A stretch of 64,000 nucleotides of DNA from Jejuia sp043557195 (lineage in GTDB: Bacteria > Bacteroidota > Bacteroidia > Flavobacteriales > Flavobacteriaceae). The stretch lies in contig CP121314.1 of assembly GCA_043557195.1 (NCBI GenBank), positions 1,178,001-1,242,000 on the forward strand, given 5' to 3'. The stretch's first letter is position 1, and each line of letters opens with the position of its first letter. Below are positions 28,419 to 36,341 of this stretch, in pieces. A program made the position numbers and the translations under genes. Below the pieces are notes generated by a model. The model saw only the letters and a list, made by a program, of their open reading frames with translations. It was not told the DNA's origin and searched no databases.

Positions 28419-28533
28419 TTAGGGCGTTACCCCAAAATTAAAAAAAGGTTTAATTTTGTCGTCAGGCTTTCGGCAGTCGCTTCCCGATAAAAAAATCGAG
28501 AGAGCTTCAACAAATGCCTCAATCCTTAACGCG
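28419..28533 (-). repeat. Structured dispersed element, copy C (inverted)
   Basis: Read on the minus strand, the first 31 bases match copy A exactly (GCGTTAAGGATTGAGGCATT and onward), as does the internal GCGACTGCCGAAAGCCTGAC. Both internal hairpins differ in sequence but still pair: CTCGAT/ATCGGG and AAAATTAAA/TTTAATTTT. The closing stem GCGTTA/TAACGC is perfect. It is the longest copy, 50 bases after the fbaA terminator. Confidence 0.8.
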
Positions 28534-28591
28534 AGATATCGCCAAATTAGATTTTAGTCTGTAAACAAACCAACTAAAAACCCTTAACAGT

Positions 28592-29449
28592 ATGTCTTGG
28601 TTTAAAAGAAAAGATAAAGGAATACAAACTTCAACGGAAGAGAAAAAAGACACGCCCAAAGGCTTGTGGTATAAATCTCCAACCGGAAAAATTGTTGATA
28701 CAAAAGAGTTAGAGCAAAACTTTTATGTGAGTCCAGAAGATGGTTACCACGTAAGAATTGGCAGTAAAGAATATTTTGAAATTCTTTTTGACAATAATGA
28801 ATTTAAAGAACTTGATGCTAAACTAGAATCTAAAGACCCTTTAAAATTTGTTGACACCAAAAAGTATCCTGAGCGTTTAAAAGCAGCACAAGAAAAAACC
28901 AAACTAAAAGATGCTGTTCGTACTGCCGTTGGAAAATCTAAAGGTAAAGATTTGGTTGTAGCCTGTATGGATTTTGCTTTTATTGGAGGCTCTATGGGTA
29001 GTGTTGTTGGTGAAAAAATTGCGCGTGCTGCGGACTATTCATTAAAGAATAACATTCCCTTAATGGTCATTTCCAAATCTGGTGGTGCCAGAATGATGGA
29101 AGCTGCTTTATCTTTAATGCAGTTAGCAAAAACCTCGGTGAAATTAGCACAATTAGCAGACGCCAAAATACCATATATTTCGTTATGTACTGATCCAACA
29201 ACCGGAGGAACTACGGCCTCTTTTGCTATGTTAGGAGATATAAACATTAGCGAACCTGGAGCGTTAATTGGTTTTGCAGGACCAAGAATTGTAAGAGATA
29301 CTACTGGAAAAGAATTACCAGAAGGCTTTCAAACCTCTGAATTTTTATTGGAGCATGGCTTCTTAGATTTTATTACTGTAAGAAGAGAATTAAAAAATAA
29401 GGTGAACCAATATTTAGATTTGATTTTAAACCAACCTTTGAGAGCTTAA
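28592..29449 (+). CDS. accD: Acetyl-CoA carboxylase carboxyltransferase beta subunit, zinc finger degenerate
   Basis: AccD transfers the carboxyl group from carboxybiotin to acetyl-CoA, with AccA, to make malonyl-CoA for fatty acid synthesis; 285 residues. The crotonase-fold core is intact: MDFAFIGGSMGSVVGEKIARA, ISKSGGARMMEAALSLMQLAKT, CTDPTTGGTTASFAMLGD and EPGALIGFAGPRI. The N-terminal region aligns with the usual Cys4 zinc ribbon, but all four Cys positions are replaced: Ser29 and Gly32 in KSPTGK, Ser47 and Asp50 in VSPEDGYH. From memory this also occurs in other flavobacterial AccD proteins. accA is not in the window. Confidence 0.95.
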   Translation: MSWFKRKDKGIQTSTEEKKDTPKGLWYKSPTGKIVDTKELEQNFYVSPEDGYHVRIGSKEYFEILFDNNEFKELDAKLESKDPLKFVDTKKYPERLKAAQEKTKLKDAVRTAVGKSKGKDLVVACMDFAFIGGSMGSVVGEKIARAADYSLKNNIPLMVISKSGGARMMEAALSLMQLAKTSVKLAQLADAKIPYISLCTDPTTGGTTASFAMLGDINISEPGALIGFAGPRIVRDTTGKELPEGFQTSEFLLEHGFLDFITVRRELKNKVNQYLDLILNQPLRA

Positions 29450-29458
29450 TAAAATAAA

Positions 29459-30619
29459 TTACCGGATTATAATTTCAGACTCAGAGCTTTCAGAAGTTGC
29501 TGAGTCTTTTTTTGCTATTTTAAAAAATATTGAAAATTCTGTTCCAACATTTACTTCGCTCATAACTTCTACCTTACCCCCCATAGATTCTATATGATTT
29601 TTGGTGATAAAAAGCCCTAATCCTATCGAGTCTCGATTTGTATGAAAGGTTTTGTAAAGCTGAAATAACTTATCGCCATACTTTTCTAAATCTATACCCA
29701 TACCATTGTCGGCAATTCTAAAAATAACATAGTCATCCTCGAGGCTAGATGTCAATTCAACCTGCGGCTCTCTATCGTCTGATCGATATTTAATAGCATT
29801 TGTTAAAAAATTCAGAATAATACTATCTACATAAGCAGGTATACCTTTGATGTAGAGATTATCTTCTATATCATTAATTATGGTTGTTTTAGTATTTCTA
29901 GCAAAGGCTGTCACGTTATAAATTGCCTTTTCCACATAATCGTAAAGGTTTAGCGTTTCAAGTTCATTTGCGTCTACTGGTTTAATTTTTGCAACTTCAG
30001 TTAGATGAGAAACCGTTTCTTCTAAGTTATCAACGGCTTTGGTAAGCATTGAAAAATTCTCATTTTCCTTTAACCAAGAAAACTCTTCTTCCAAGAAGCC
30101 TTTAATAGTAGATAGGTTTCCAGAATGCGAACGTAAATTATGGGTAACTATACTGGCAAAAGAAGATAACCTATCGTTTTGTTCTCTTACCACCCTAAGC
30201 ATTAACTTTAATTTATCCTGATTTAGTTTGCGGCTTGTAATATCAGAAAATTGCCAAATCATCTGGGTAGGTTTGCCATTTATAGCAGAAATAAGAGATA
30301 CAGAAATTAAAAACCAAATCACTGAACCATCTTTATGAAAATACCGTTGCATAACACGATATCTATTAATTTTTCCTTGCATTAGCCGCTCATACTTAAT
30401 GGCGTGAACTCCAAGGTCGTCTCTAAATACAATATTTTCAATTTTCATATTGTATAACTCGTTTTTGGAGTACCCCAACATTTCGCACATGCTCTCATTT
30501 ACTTTTATCCAATCTCCATCAAGAGTTAGAATAGCAATACCATTGTACGTGTTGTTAAAAATTTTTTCTAGGTTGTCGAAGGAATCAGGAAAGCTTTCTT
30601 GAGGGAAAAGTGATTTCAT
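29459..30619 (-). CDS. PAS-domain sensor histidine kinase
   Basis: A soluble sensor kinase of 386 residues from the ATG at 30619; an in-frame TTG 18 bases upstream is less likely. A PAS domain spans about residues 15-140 (IFNNTYNGIAILTLDGDWIKVN, MLGYSKNEL, then a PAC-like ending WQFSDIT). The phosphoacceptor His is in ASIVTHNLRSHSGNL near 165, an H-box variant common in Bacteroidota kinases. The ATPase N-box (LNFLTNAIKYRS) and G-boxes (ADNGMGIDLEKYG, SIGLGLFITKNHIESMGG) follow. No membrane segment and no neighbouring response regulator are seen, so it is an orphan. Its last codons contain a terminator for accD. Confidence 0.9.
   Translation of the reverse strand: MKSLFPQESFPDSFDNLEKIFNNTYNGIAILTLDGDWIKVNESMCEMLGYSKNELYNMKIENIVFRDDLGVHAIKYERLMQGKINRYRVMQRYFHKDGSVIWFLISVSLISAINGKPTQMIWQFSDITSRKLNQDKLKLMLRVVREQNDRLSSFASIVTHNLRSHSGNLSTIKGFLEEEFSWLKENENFSMLTKAVDNLEETVSHLTEVAKIKPVDANELETLNLYDYVEKAIYNVTAFARNTKTTIINDIEDNLYIKGIPAYVDSIILNFLTNAIKYRSDDREPQVELTSSLEDDYVIFRIADNGMGIDLEKYGDKLFQLYKTFHTNRDSIGLGLFITKNHIESMGGKVEVMSEVNVGTEFSIFFKIAKKDSATSESSESEIIIR
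29477..29513 (+). terminator. Terminator of accD, inside the 3' end of the kinase gene
   Basis: An 8-bp stem AGACTCAG (29477-29484) / CTGAGTCT (29500-29507) with a 15-nt loop is followed by seven T residues. It starts 28 bases after the accD stop but lies within the coding region of the convergent kinase gene. Confidence 0.75.
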
Positions 30620-30737
30620 ATAATGCGTGTGCTTCAAGTTATTTTATTGAGAGCCAATAAGTAGTTACCTTAGGGAAGCAACTCTTCAAAATCAACGAAA
30701 AGTTACACAAAAAATCAATTAAATACAAAAAAGATGC

Positions 30738-30745
30738 TATATTTG
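30738..30745 (+). promoter_or_regulatory. -7 box of the rpsO promoter
   Basis: TATATTTG matches TAnnTTTG exactly and is followed by CCGCC. No good -33 TTTG is visible at the expected distance. The start codon is 55 bases downstream, leaving a leader of about 50 nt. Confidence 0.5.
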
Positions 30746-30800
30746 CCGCCTGAAAGAAAGACTTTCATAGTACATAACAATCATTTACAATAATATTAGC

Positions 30801-31070
30801 ATGTATTTAACAAAAGAAGCTAAAGAGAAAATCTTCGCAAAACACGGTAAAGGAAAGAACGATACTGGTACTGCAGAAGCTCAAATTGCGTTGTTTACGC
30901 ACAGAATTAATCACTTAACAGAACACTTAAAAAAGAATCGTAAAGATTATAATACTGAGCGTTCATTAGTAAAACTAGTAGGTAAGCGTCGCTCTTTACT
31001 AGATTACTTAACTAAGAAGGATATCTTAAGATATCGTGCCATAGTAAAAGAATTAGGATTAAGAAAATAA
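30801..31070 (+). CDS. rpsO: 30S ribosomal protein S15
   Basis: S15 binds the central domain of 16S rRNA and nucleates assembly of the platform; 89 residues, the normal length. The family core is intact: GTAEAQIALFTHRINHLTEHLKKNRKDY (the uS15 signature) and SLVKLVGKRRSLLDYLTKKD. As in many bacteria, pnp lies downstream, here after a terminator and a structured element, so the two may be transcribed separately. Confidence 0.98.
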   Translation: MYLTKEAKEKIFAKHGKGKNDTGTAEAQIALFTHRINHLTEHLKKNRKDYNTERSLVKLVGKRRSLLDYLTKKDILRYRAIVKELGLRK

Positions 31071-31080
31071 ACAAGATAAG

Positions 31081-31110
31081 AGAGGTTTGCATTGAGCAAG
31101 CCTCTTTTTT
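31081..31110 (+). terminator. Rho-independent terminator of rpsO
   Basis: AGAGGTTTGC pairs with GCAAGCCTCT through one wobble over a 5-nt loop, followed by six T residues. It lies 11 bases after the rpsO stop. Confidence 0.88.
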
Positions 31111-31115
31111 CTTTT

Positions 31116-31200
31116 GCGTTAGGGATTGCAGCGGCATCCTTTTTTGATTTTTCTTCAAAAAAGATATAGCGGAAAGCCCGACCCCTTGTGGGTAACGCCC
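31116..31200 (+). repeat. Structured dispersed element, copy D
   Basis: The closing stem is GCGTTA (31116-31121) with TAACGC (31193-31198). The inner hairpin is CTTTTTTG/CAAAAAAG, and the second hairpin ACCC/GGGT lies before the closing strand. It follows the rpsO terminator directly and closely resembles copy B. The remaining bases to the pnp start (31201-31367) show nothing clear. Confidence 0.8.
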
Positions 31201-31367
31201 AAATATAACTCGAGCGTAGGAGTTTAAACCGCGCATTAGAAGAAGCTAATTATAGTTTTTCATTGGTCGAGACTTTACAGTCGCACACACAACAACTACA
31301 CACAACACAACGACCATTGTTTAATATGATTTAGGCAGTTTTACGCTTAAATTACAAGAAAAAATTT

Positions 31368-33641
31368 ATGATTCCACAAACATTTAAAGAGGTTATAGAC
31401 CTTGGTGACGGTAGAGAAATTTCTATTGAAACCGGAAAATTAGCAAAACAGGCGCATGGTTCTGTTGTTGTACAATCTGGAAAATGTATGCTTTTGTGTA
31501 CAGTTGTTTCCAACTATCACGCTGCTGATGTAGACTTTTTACCTTTAACGGTAGACTACAGAGAAAAATTTGCAGCAGCAGGAAGATACCCTGGAGGTTT
31601 CTTTAAAAGAGAAGCTAGACCAAGTGACGGCGAAGTTTTAACGATGCGTTTAGTAGACCGTGTTTTACGTCCGTTATTCCCAAAAGATTATCATTCTGAA
31701 ACTCAGGTAATGATTCAGTTGATGTCTCATGATGATGAAGTTATGCCAGATGCTATGGCAGGTTTAGCAGCTTCGGCAGCTATTCAATTATCAGATTTTC
31801 CGTTTGAATGCCCAATCTCTGAAGCTAGAGTTGGTCGTGTTAATGGTGAATTTGTAATCAACCCAACACGTGCTCAATTGGAAGAGTCTGATATCGATAT
31901 GATGATTGGTGCTTCTGCTGATTCTGTAATGATGGTTGAAGGTGAAATGGATGAGATTTCTGAAGAAGAAATGGCTGATGCTATTAAGTTTGCACATGAA
32001 GCGATTAAAGTGCAATGTGCTGCTCAAGTAAAATTAGCTGAAGCTTTTGGTAAAAAAGAAGTACGTGAATATGAACCAGCGGTTGAAGATGAAGATTTAG
32101 CAAAGAAAATTCACGATATGGTTTACGACAAAACGTATGCCATTGCTAAAGCAGGTTCTGCAAAGCATGAACGCGGTGAAGCGTTTAGCAAAATAAAAGA
32201 AGAGGTTTTTGAATCGTTTTCTGAAGAAGAACAAGATGAATTAGGAAAACTGATTCATAAATATGTAGCGAAAGCTCAAAAATCGGCCATTAGAAACTTA
32301 ACCTTAGATGAAGGTTTACGTTTAGATGGTAGAAAAACAGATGAGATTAGACCAATATGGTGTGAGGTAGATTACTTACCTTCTACACATGGTTCTTCGA
32401 TATTTACACGTGGTGAAACTCAGGCGTTAGCTACTGTAACTTTAGGAACAAGTAGAGAAGCGAACCAAATAGATATGCCGTCTTACGAAGGTGAAGAGCG
32501 TTTCTATTTACATTATAACTTCCCTCCTTTTTCAACGGGTGAAGCTAGACCAATTCGTGGTACTTCTCGTCGTGAAGTTGGGCATGGTAATTTAGCGCAA
32601 CGTGCTTTAAAAGGTATGGTTCCTGAGGATTGTCCTTATACAGTAAGAGTGGTTTCTGATATCTTAGAATCTAATGGTTCTTCTTCTATGGCCACTGTTT
32701 GTGCAGGTACTCTTGCACTAATGGATGCTGGAGTAAAAATCAAGAAGCCGGTAAGTGGTATTGCTATGGGATTAATTTCTGATGCTGATACTGGAAAATA
32801 CGCGGTATTATCTGATATTTTAGGTGATGAGGATCATTTAGGTGATATGGACTTTAAAGTAACAGGTACTGAAGATGGTATTACAGCTTGCCAAATGGAT
32901 ATTAAAGTAAAAGGATTATCATATGAAATTCTTGTAAATGCTTTGAAACAAGCAAGAGAAGGACGTTTACATATTTTAGGCAAGATTACTGAAACTATCG
33001 CAACACCAAATGCTGAAGTCAAAGATCACGCACCTACAATGGTGACCAGACGTATTCCTAATGAATTTATAGGCGCGTTAATTGGTCCTGGTGGAAAAGT
33101 AATTCAAGAATTACAGAAAGAAACTGAGACTACTATTGTTATTAACGAAGATCCTGTTACTGAAGAAGGTATTGTTGAAGTTTTAGGTGTTGGTAGTAAA
33201 GGTATTGATGCTGTTATGGCAAAGATAGATTCACTATTATTTAAGCCTGAAGTTGGTAGCGTTTACGAAGTGAAAGTGATTAAAATGTTAGATTTTGGTG
33301 CTGTAGTAGAGTATGTAGATGCCCCAGGAAATGAAGTATTATTACACGTAAGTGAATTAGCTTGGGAACGCACTGAAAATGTTAGCGATGTAGTTAACAT
33401 GGGTGATGTGTTTGATGTAAAATATTTTGGTATTGATTCTAGAACTAGAAAAGAAAAGGTATCCAGAAAAGCGATTTTACCAAAACCAGAAGGTTATGTT
33501 GCCAGACCACCAAGAGATAATAATGATCGTGGTGGACGCGGACGTGATAACCGAGGTAGAGATAACCGTGGACGTGATAATCGCAACCGTGATAATCGTA
33601 GAGACGATAGAAAACCTAGAGAAGATAAGAGCGAAGATTAA
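31368..33641 (+). CDS. pnp: Polyribonucleotide nucleotidyltransferase (PNPase) with Asp-Arg-rich tail
   Basis: A 3'-5' phosphorolytic exoribonuclease of the RNA degradation machinery; 757 residues. Two RNase PH-like domains are seen (first: AGRYPGGFFKREARPSDGE; second, catalytic: NFPPFSTGEARPIRGTSRREVGHGNLAQRAL). A KH domain follows (IPNEFIGALIGPGGKVIQELQKETETTI), then an S1 domain (VGSVYEVKVIKMLDFGAVVEYV). After about residue 705 the tail consists of DNRGR-like repeats rich in Arg, Asp and Asn, probably disordered. The start follows a 297-base gap holding the rpsO terminator and copy D. Confidence 0.97.
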   Translation: MIPQTFKEVIDLGDGREISIETGKLAKQAHGSVVVQSGKCMLLCTVVSNYHAADVDFLPLTVDYREKFAAAGRYPGGFFKREARPSDGEVLTMRLVDRVLRPLFPKDYHSETQVMIQLMSHDDEVMPDAMAGLAASAAIQLSDFPFECPISEARVGRVNGEFVINPTRAQLEESDIDMMIGASADSVMMVEGEMDEISEEEMADAIKFAHEAIKVQCAAQVKLAEAFGKKEVREYEPAVEDEDLAKKIHDMVYDKTYAIAKAGSAKHERGEAFSKIKEEVFESFSEEEQDELGKLIHKYVAKAQKSAIRNLTLDEGLRLDGRKTDEIRPIWCEVDYLPSTHGSSIFTRGETQALATVTLGTSREANQIDMPSYEGEERFYLHYNFPPFSTGEARPIRGTSRREVGHGNLAQRALKGMVPEDCPYTVRVVSDILESNGSSSMATVCAGTLALMDAGVKIKKPVSGIAMGLISDADTGKYAVLSDILGDEDHLGDMDFKVTGTEDGITACQMDIKVKGLSYEILVNALKQAREGRLHILGKITETIATPNAEVKDHAPTMVTRRIPNEFIGALIGPGGKVIQELQKETETTIVINEDPVTEEGIVEVLGVGSKGIDAVMAKIDSLLFKPEVGSVYEVKVIKMLDFGAVVEYVDAPGNEVLLHVSELAWERTENVSDVVNMGDVFDVKYFGIDSRTRKEKVSRKAILPKPEGYVARPPRDNNDRGGRGRDNRGRDNRGRDNRNRDNRRDDRKPREDKSED

Positions 33642-33666
33642 TTCTTTAATTAATCTATTATTTATT

Positions 33667-33699
33667 AAAGCCTGTTTCTTAATTTGAAACAGGCTTTAA
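33667..33699 (+). terminator. Terminator of pnp
   Basis: A perfect 12-bp stem AAAGCCTGTTTC (33667-33678) / GAAACAGGCTTT (33686-33697) with a 7-nt loop, 25 bases after the stop. Confidence 0.87.
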
Positions 33700-33740
33700 T
33701 ATTTAAATAGCTAACTTAACTAGCTTAAAAAACTATTGCG

Positions 33741-34931
33741 GTGATTAAAACCATAACTACTTTATTTATTTTTATCACTACACTTACCTTTTCTCAACAT
33801 CAATTTGAAAAGGGTGTAATTTTAGATTCCATTTCTGTAGAAAAAGCAGAAGGAGAAACTTTTGCATTATATCTTCCTAATTCATTTAACCCCGAAAATA
33901 TATCATCAGCTATTTTTGTATTCGACCCTTCGGGAAAAGGACGCAAAGGAATAAAACCATTTATTAAAGCTTCAGAAAAATATGGTTATTTGGTATTTTG
34001 CTCAAATAATTCCAAAAACGGACCATACGATAAAAACTTCAACATATTCAATAATCTATTTTTACATGTTACTTCAATTTTCAAAATAAAAAATAACGAC
34101 ATGTATTTAAGTGGGTTTTCGGGCGGTTCAAGAATTGCCTGTGCCATTGCAACCCTCACTGAAGAGTTTGCTGCTGTTATAGCTTGTGGCGCAGGCTTTC
34201 CGCAAGTTCCAGAATATATGCCTTCATCTCAAGAATATGCGTATGTTGGCATTTGTGGTAATAGAGATTTTAATTACATTGAAATGATGGCTAACAAGAC
34301 TGTTTTAAACAGATCTAAGTTTAATCATACCTTAATTACTAATAATAGCAAACATTTATGGCCAAAAGAAGATGAAATCTTAAGAGCATTTAATTGGTTA
34401 TATCTTCAAAATTTAAATAAGAAAAAAACTCCTGTTGATGAAGAAAAAATCTTAAATCTGTATCAAAAAGATTATGATATAATCCTTAAAAACGAAGACA
34501 ATAATGAATTAATTTTTGCTTTTGAAAACTATGAAAGACTTTTAGATAGTTATTCACCCTTTCTAAAACTAGATAGTATAAAGGCAAAATTTGATGAATT
34601 AAGTCAATCTAAAACATACATAGAGCAAACAAAATCATTATCTCAAGCTTTTAAAAAAGAAACTGAACTAAACCATAAATTATTAACCAGATTCGATCAA
34701 GACTTAAAAAACGCTAACGATAAAAAGCTTATATGGTGGGAAAAGCAATTCAATAAATTAAATTCAACAGAAAAGTCTAGTAATTTAGAAACGAAAAATA
34801 TGATTTTTAGAGTTATGTTTAATGTTTTTGCAACAGTATATTCGGCTAAAAAACTATATTCAAAAGATAAAAATCAATCACAATTAGATTATATTAATAC
34901 ACTTCTAGAACTATTAAAAAAAGAATTATAG
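33741..34931 (+). CDS. Secreted alpha/beta-hydrolase-like protein
   Basis: An exported 396-residue protein starting with GTG at 33741 and a signal peptide (MIKTITTLFIFITTLTFSQ). The first 230 residues look like an alpha/beta hydrolase: AIFVFDPSGKGRKGI, the nucleophile elbow YLSGFSGGSRIACAIA (Ser near residue 129), and a possible catalytic His in NNSKHLWP near 212. The C-terminal 160 residues are helical and charged with no recognised domain (YEQ/K-rich, SQAFKKETELNHKLLTRFDQDLK). The substrate is unknown. The gene stands alone after the pnp terminator. Confidence 0.65.
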   Translation: MIKTITTLFIFITTLTFSQHQFEKGVILDSISVEKAEGETFALYLPNSFNPENISSAIFVFDPSGKGRKGIKPFIKASEKYGYLVFCSNNSKNGPYDKNFNIFNNLFLHVTSIFKIKNNDMYLSGFSGGSRIACAIATLTEEFAAVIACGAGFPQVPEYMPSSQEYAYVGICGNRDFNYIEMMANKTVLNRSKFNHTLITNNSKHLWPKEDEILRAFNWLYLQNLNKKKTPVDEEKILNLYQKDYDIILKNEDNNELIFAFENYERLLDSYSPFLKLDSIKAKFDELSQSKTYIEQTKSLSQAFKKETELNHKLLTRFDQDLKNANDKKLIWWEKQFNKLNSTEKSSNLETKNMIFRVMFNVFATVYSAKKLYSKDKNQSQLDYINTLLELLKKEL

Positions 34932-35062
34932 TCTAAAAAAAATAAGCAAAACTATTTAAAAATGAGATTTGAACATGATCTCCTTTCTATATCAGAGTAA
35001 TTATTGTATTTATAGCTAATAATACACTTGCACCTGTTACTAGAATATTTTTAAGAATATCA

Positions 35063-35458
35063 TTAAAATTTATACACGACTGATAATTTCATTTGATAAC
35101 CATTTGCCTCTCCAAAATTATTATTAAACTTTAGCATTCCAATATTATAAAAAGCTTGAATCTTAATCTTTTCATTTGGCTTCCATTCAGCCTTTGCATT
35201 AAAGCCAAAATCAAAATCGTTGTACCAATCTTGCCATTTTAAATTAGGAGCAACTGTATTGAAGGTTTTAGCAAAAAGCCCTCCTAATTGTGGTGTCATA
35301 GCTAAATCGATCCACTCAAATAACGTCAGTGCATTGTTCTTATTAAAATTATTGGATATGTTATCAGAAATATGAAAATCAGTTATTTGTCTTTGGTTTT
35401 GAGACTGAATCAGATTCATCATCAAAACAAATACTAAAGTTATAAAAAGTGTTTTCAT
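35063..35458 (-). CDS. Small outer-membrane-like protein, hypothetical
   Basis: A 131-residue exported protein from the ATG at 35458, chosen because MKTLFITLVFVLMMNLIQSQ makes a signal peptide; an ATG 48 bases upstream would add a charged stretch. The mature part includes alternating beta-like segments (FDFGFNAKAEWKPNEKIKIQAFYNIGMLKF) and ends GYQMKLSVVYKF with a terminal Phe, as in outer-membrane barrels, but it is too short for a full barrel. It is not recognised. It lies next to the four-gene operon, and the two share sequence elements in their upstream regions. Confidence 0.6.
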   Translation of the reverse strand: MKTLFITLVFVLMMNLIQSQNQRQITDFHISDNISNNFNKNNALTLFEWIDLAMTPQLGGLFAKTFNTVAPNLKWQDWYNDFDFGFNAKAEWKPNEKIKIQAFYNIGMLKFNNNFGEANGYQMKLSVVYKF

Positions 35459-35514
35459 CTTAACTCTATTTTGGCTGTTTCTCTTATACAAATTTGCCAT
35501 ATCCATATATAATT

Positions 35515-35563
35515 AGTGTCCGAGATTATATTTTATGGATGATTTAGGACATATCCGGACACT
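35515..35563. promoter_or_regulatory. Inverted repeat upstream of the small exported protein gene
   Basis: AGTGTCCG (35515-35522) and CGGACACT (35556-35563) form a perfect 8-bp dyad spaced by 33 bases. GGACATATCCGG lies at 35547-35558. Related half sites GGGATGTCC and ATTTCGGAC occur at 38765-38789. This is a candidate operator of the nearby AraC regulator. Confidence 0.4.
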
Positions 35564-35570
35564 TACAAAC

Positions 35571-36341
35571 TCAAACAGCGTTTGCAGTAAGTCTATTTTT
35601 AATGGATACTGGAATTATACTATCTAAAAACATGAAAACCTTATTCATAGCTCCAGGAATAATGACCTCTTTTTTATTAAAAAAGCTTTTGAGTGTTTCT
35701 TTGGCTGCAGTTTCAGGATCTAGTATAGAGGTTCTAGAAAACCAACCTAACTTCCTATTTTGAAGACACAACCCTGTAGTTGTATTCATGCCTCCTGGAC
35801 ATACAATAGACACCCATATGCCATATTTCTTTATCTCTTTTCTTAAACTTTTCGAAAAAGAAAGCAAATATGCTTTTGTACCACTATAAACCTGCTTTTT
35901 TGGTAAATGGAAAAAACTTGCCATACTACTCACATTTAAAATTCCTGATGGAGCATTAGTCTTAAAATCCTCCATAAACAATTTTGTGAGTATAGTTGGT
36001 GTTGCCACATTAACATTAATTTGAGTAAGGAAATAGTCCTCAGATAAATCCTCAAAATAACCCCTACTCAATACCCCTGCATTATTTATTAAATATTTGA
36101 CGGAGGCTTTTTCTTCTTTAATATTTTTATAAAGCAGGTTGCAATTTTCTTTTGTACTTAAATCCATTTCAAATGCCAAAACATCTATACTAAAGTTGAA
36201 TTTGAGAAAATCTCCAAGCTCTTGTATACCAGAATCTGGTAATGCAACCATAATGAGATTCATTGATTGTTTTGCACATTCTATGGCCAATGATTTGCCA
36301 AAGCCTGTGCTTGCTCCCGTTATTAAAGTGTATGTTTTCAT
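35571..36341 (-). CDS. Short-chain dehydrogenase/reductase
   Basis: A classical SDR of 256 residues that uses NAD(P)H for a carbonyl/alcohol reaction of unknown substrate. The cofactor loop is TGASTGFGKSLA at residue 8. NNAG appears as LINNAGVLSRGYF. The catalytic Ser is in LNVSSMASF, and the Y-x-x-x-K pair in VYSGTKAYLLSF. It resembles DltE/YqjQ-type SDRs, and its C-terminal region is hydrophobic (VFMFLDSIIPVSIK), so it may associate with the membrane. Its ATG overlaps the stop of the epimerase gene by four bases (ATGA), so it is the last gene of the operon. Confidence 0.9.
   Translation of the reverse strand: MKTYTLITGASTGFGKSLAIECAKQSMNLIMVALPDSGIQELGDFLKFNFSIDVLAFEMDLSTKENCNLLYKNIKEEKASVKYLINNAGVLSRGYFEDLSEDYFLTQINVNVATPTILTKLFMEDFKTNAPSGILNVSSMASFFHLPKKQVYSGTKAYLLSFSKSLRKEIKKYGIWVSIVCPGGMNTTTGLCLQNRKLGWFSRTSILDPETAAKETLKSFFNKKEVIIPGAMNKVFMFLDSIIPVSIKNRLTANAV

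Noticed and set aside
31012..31236. Minus-strand open frame between rpsO and pnp
   Set aside because: It covers the rpsO end, its terminator and copy D, so it reflects the structure of those elements rather than a gene.
33520..33610. Regular short repeats resembling a CRISPR or minisatellite
   Set aside because: They are in-frame codons for the DNRGR tail of PNPase; spacers and cas genes are absent.
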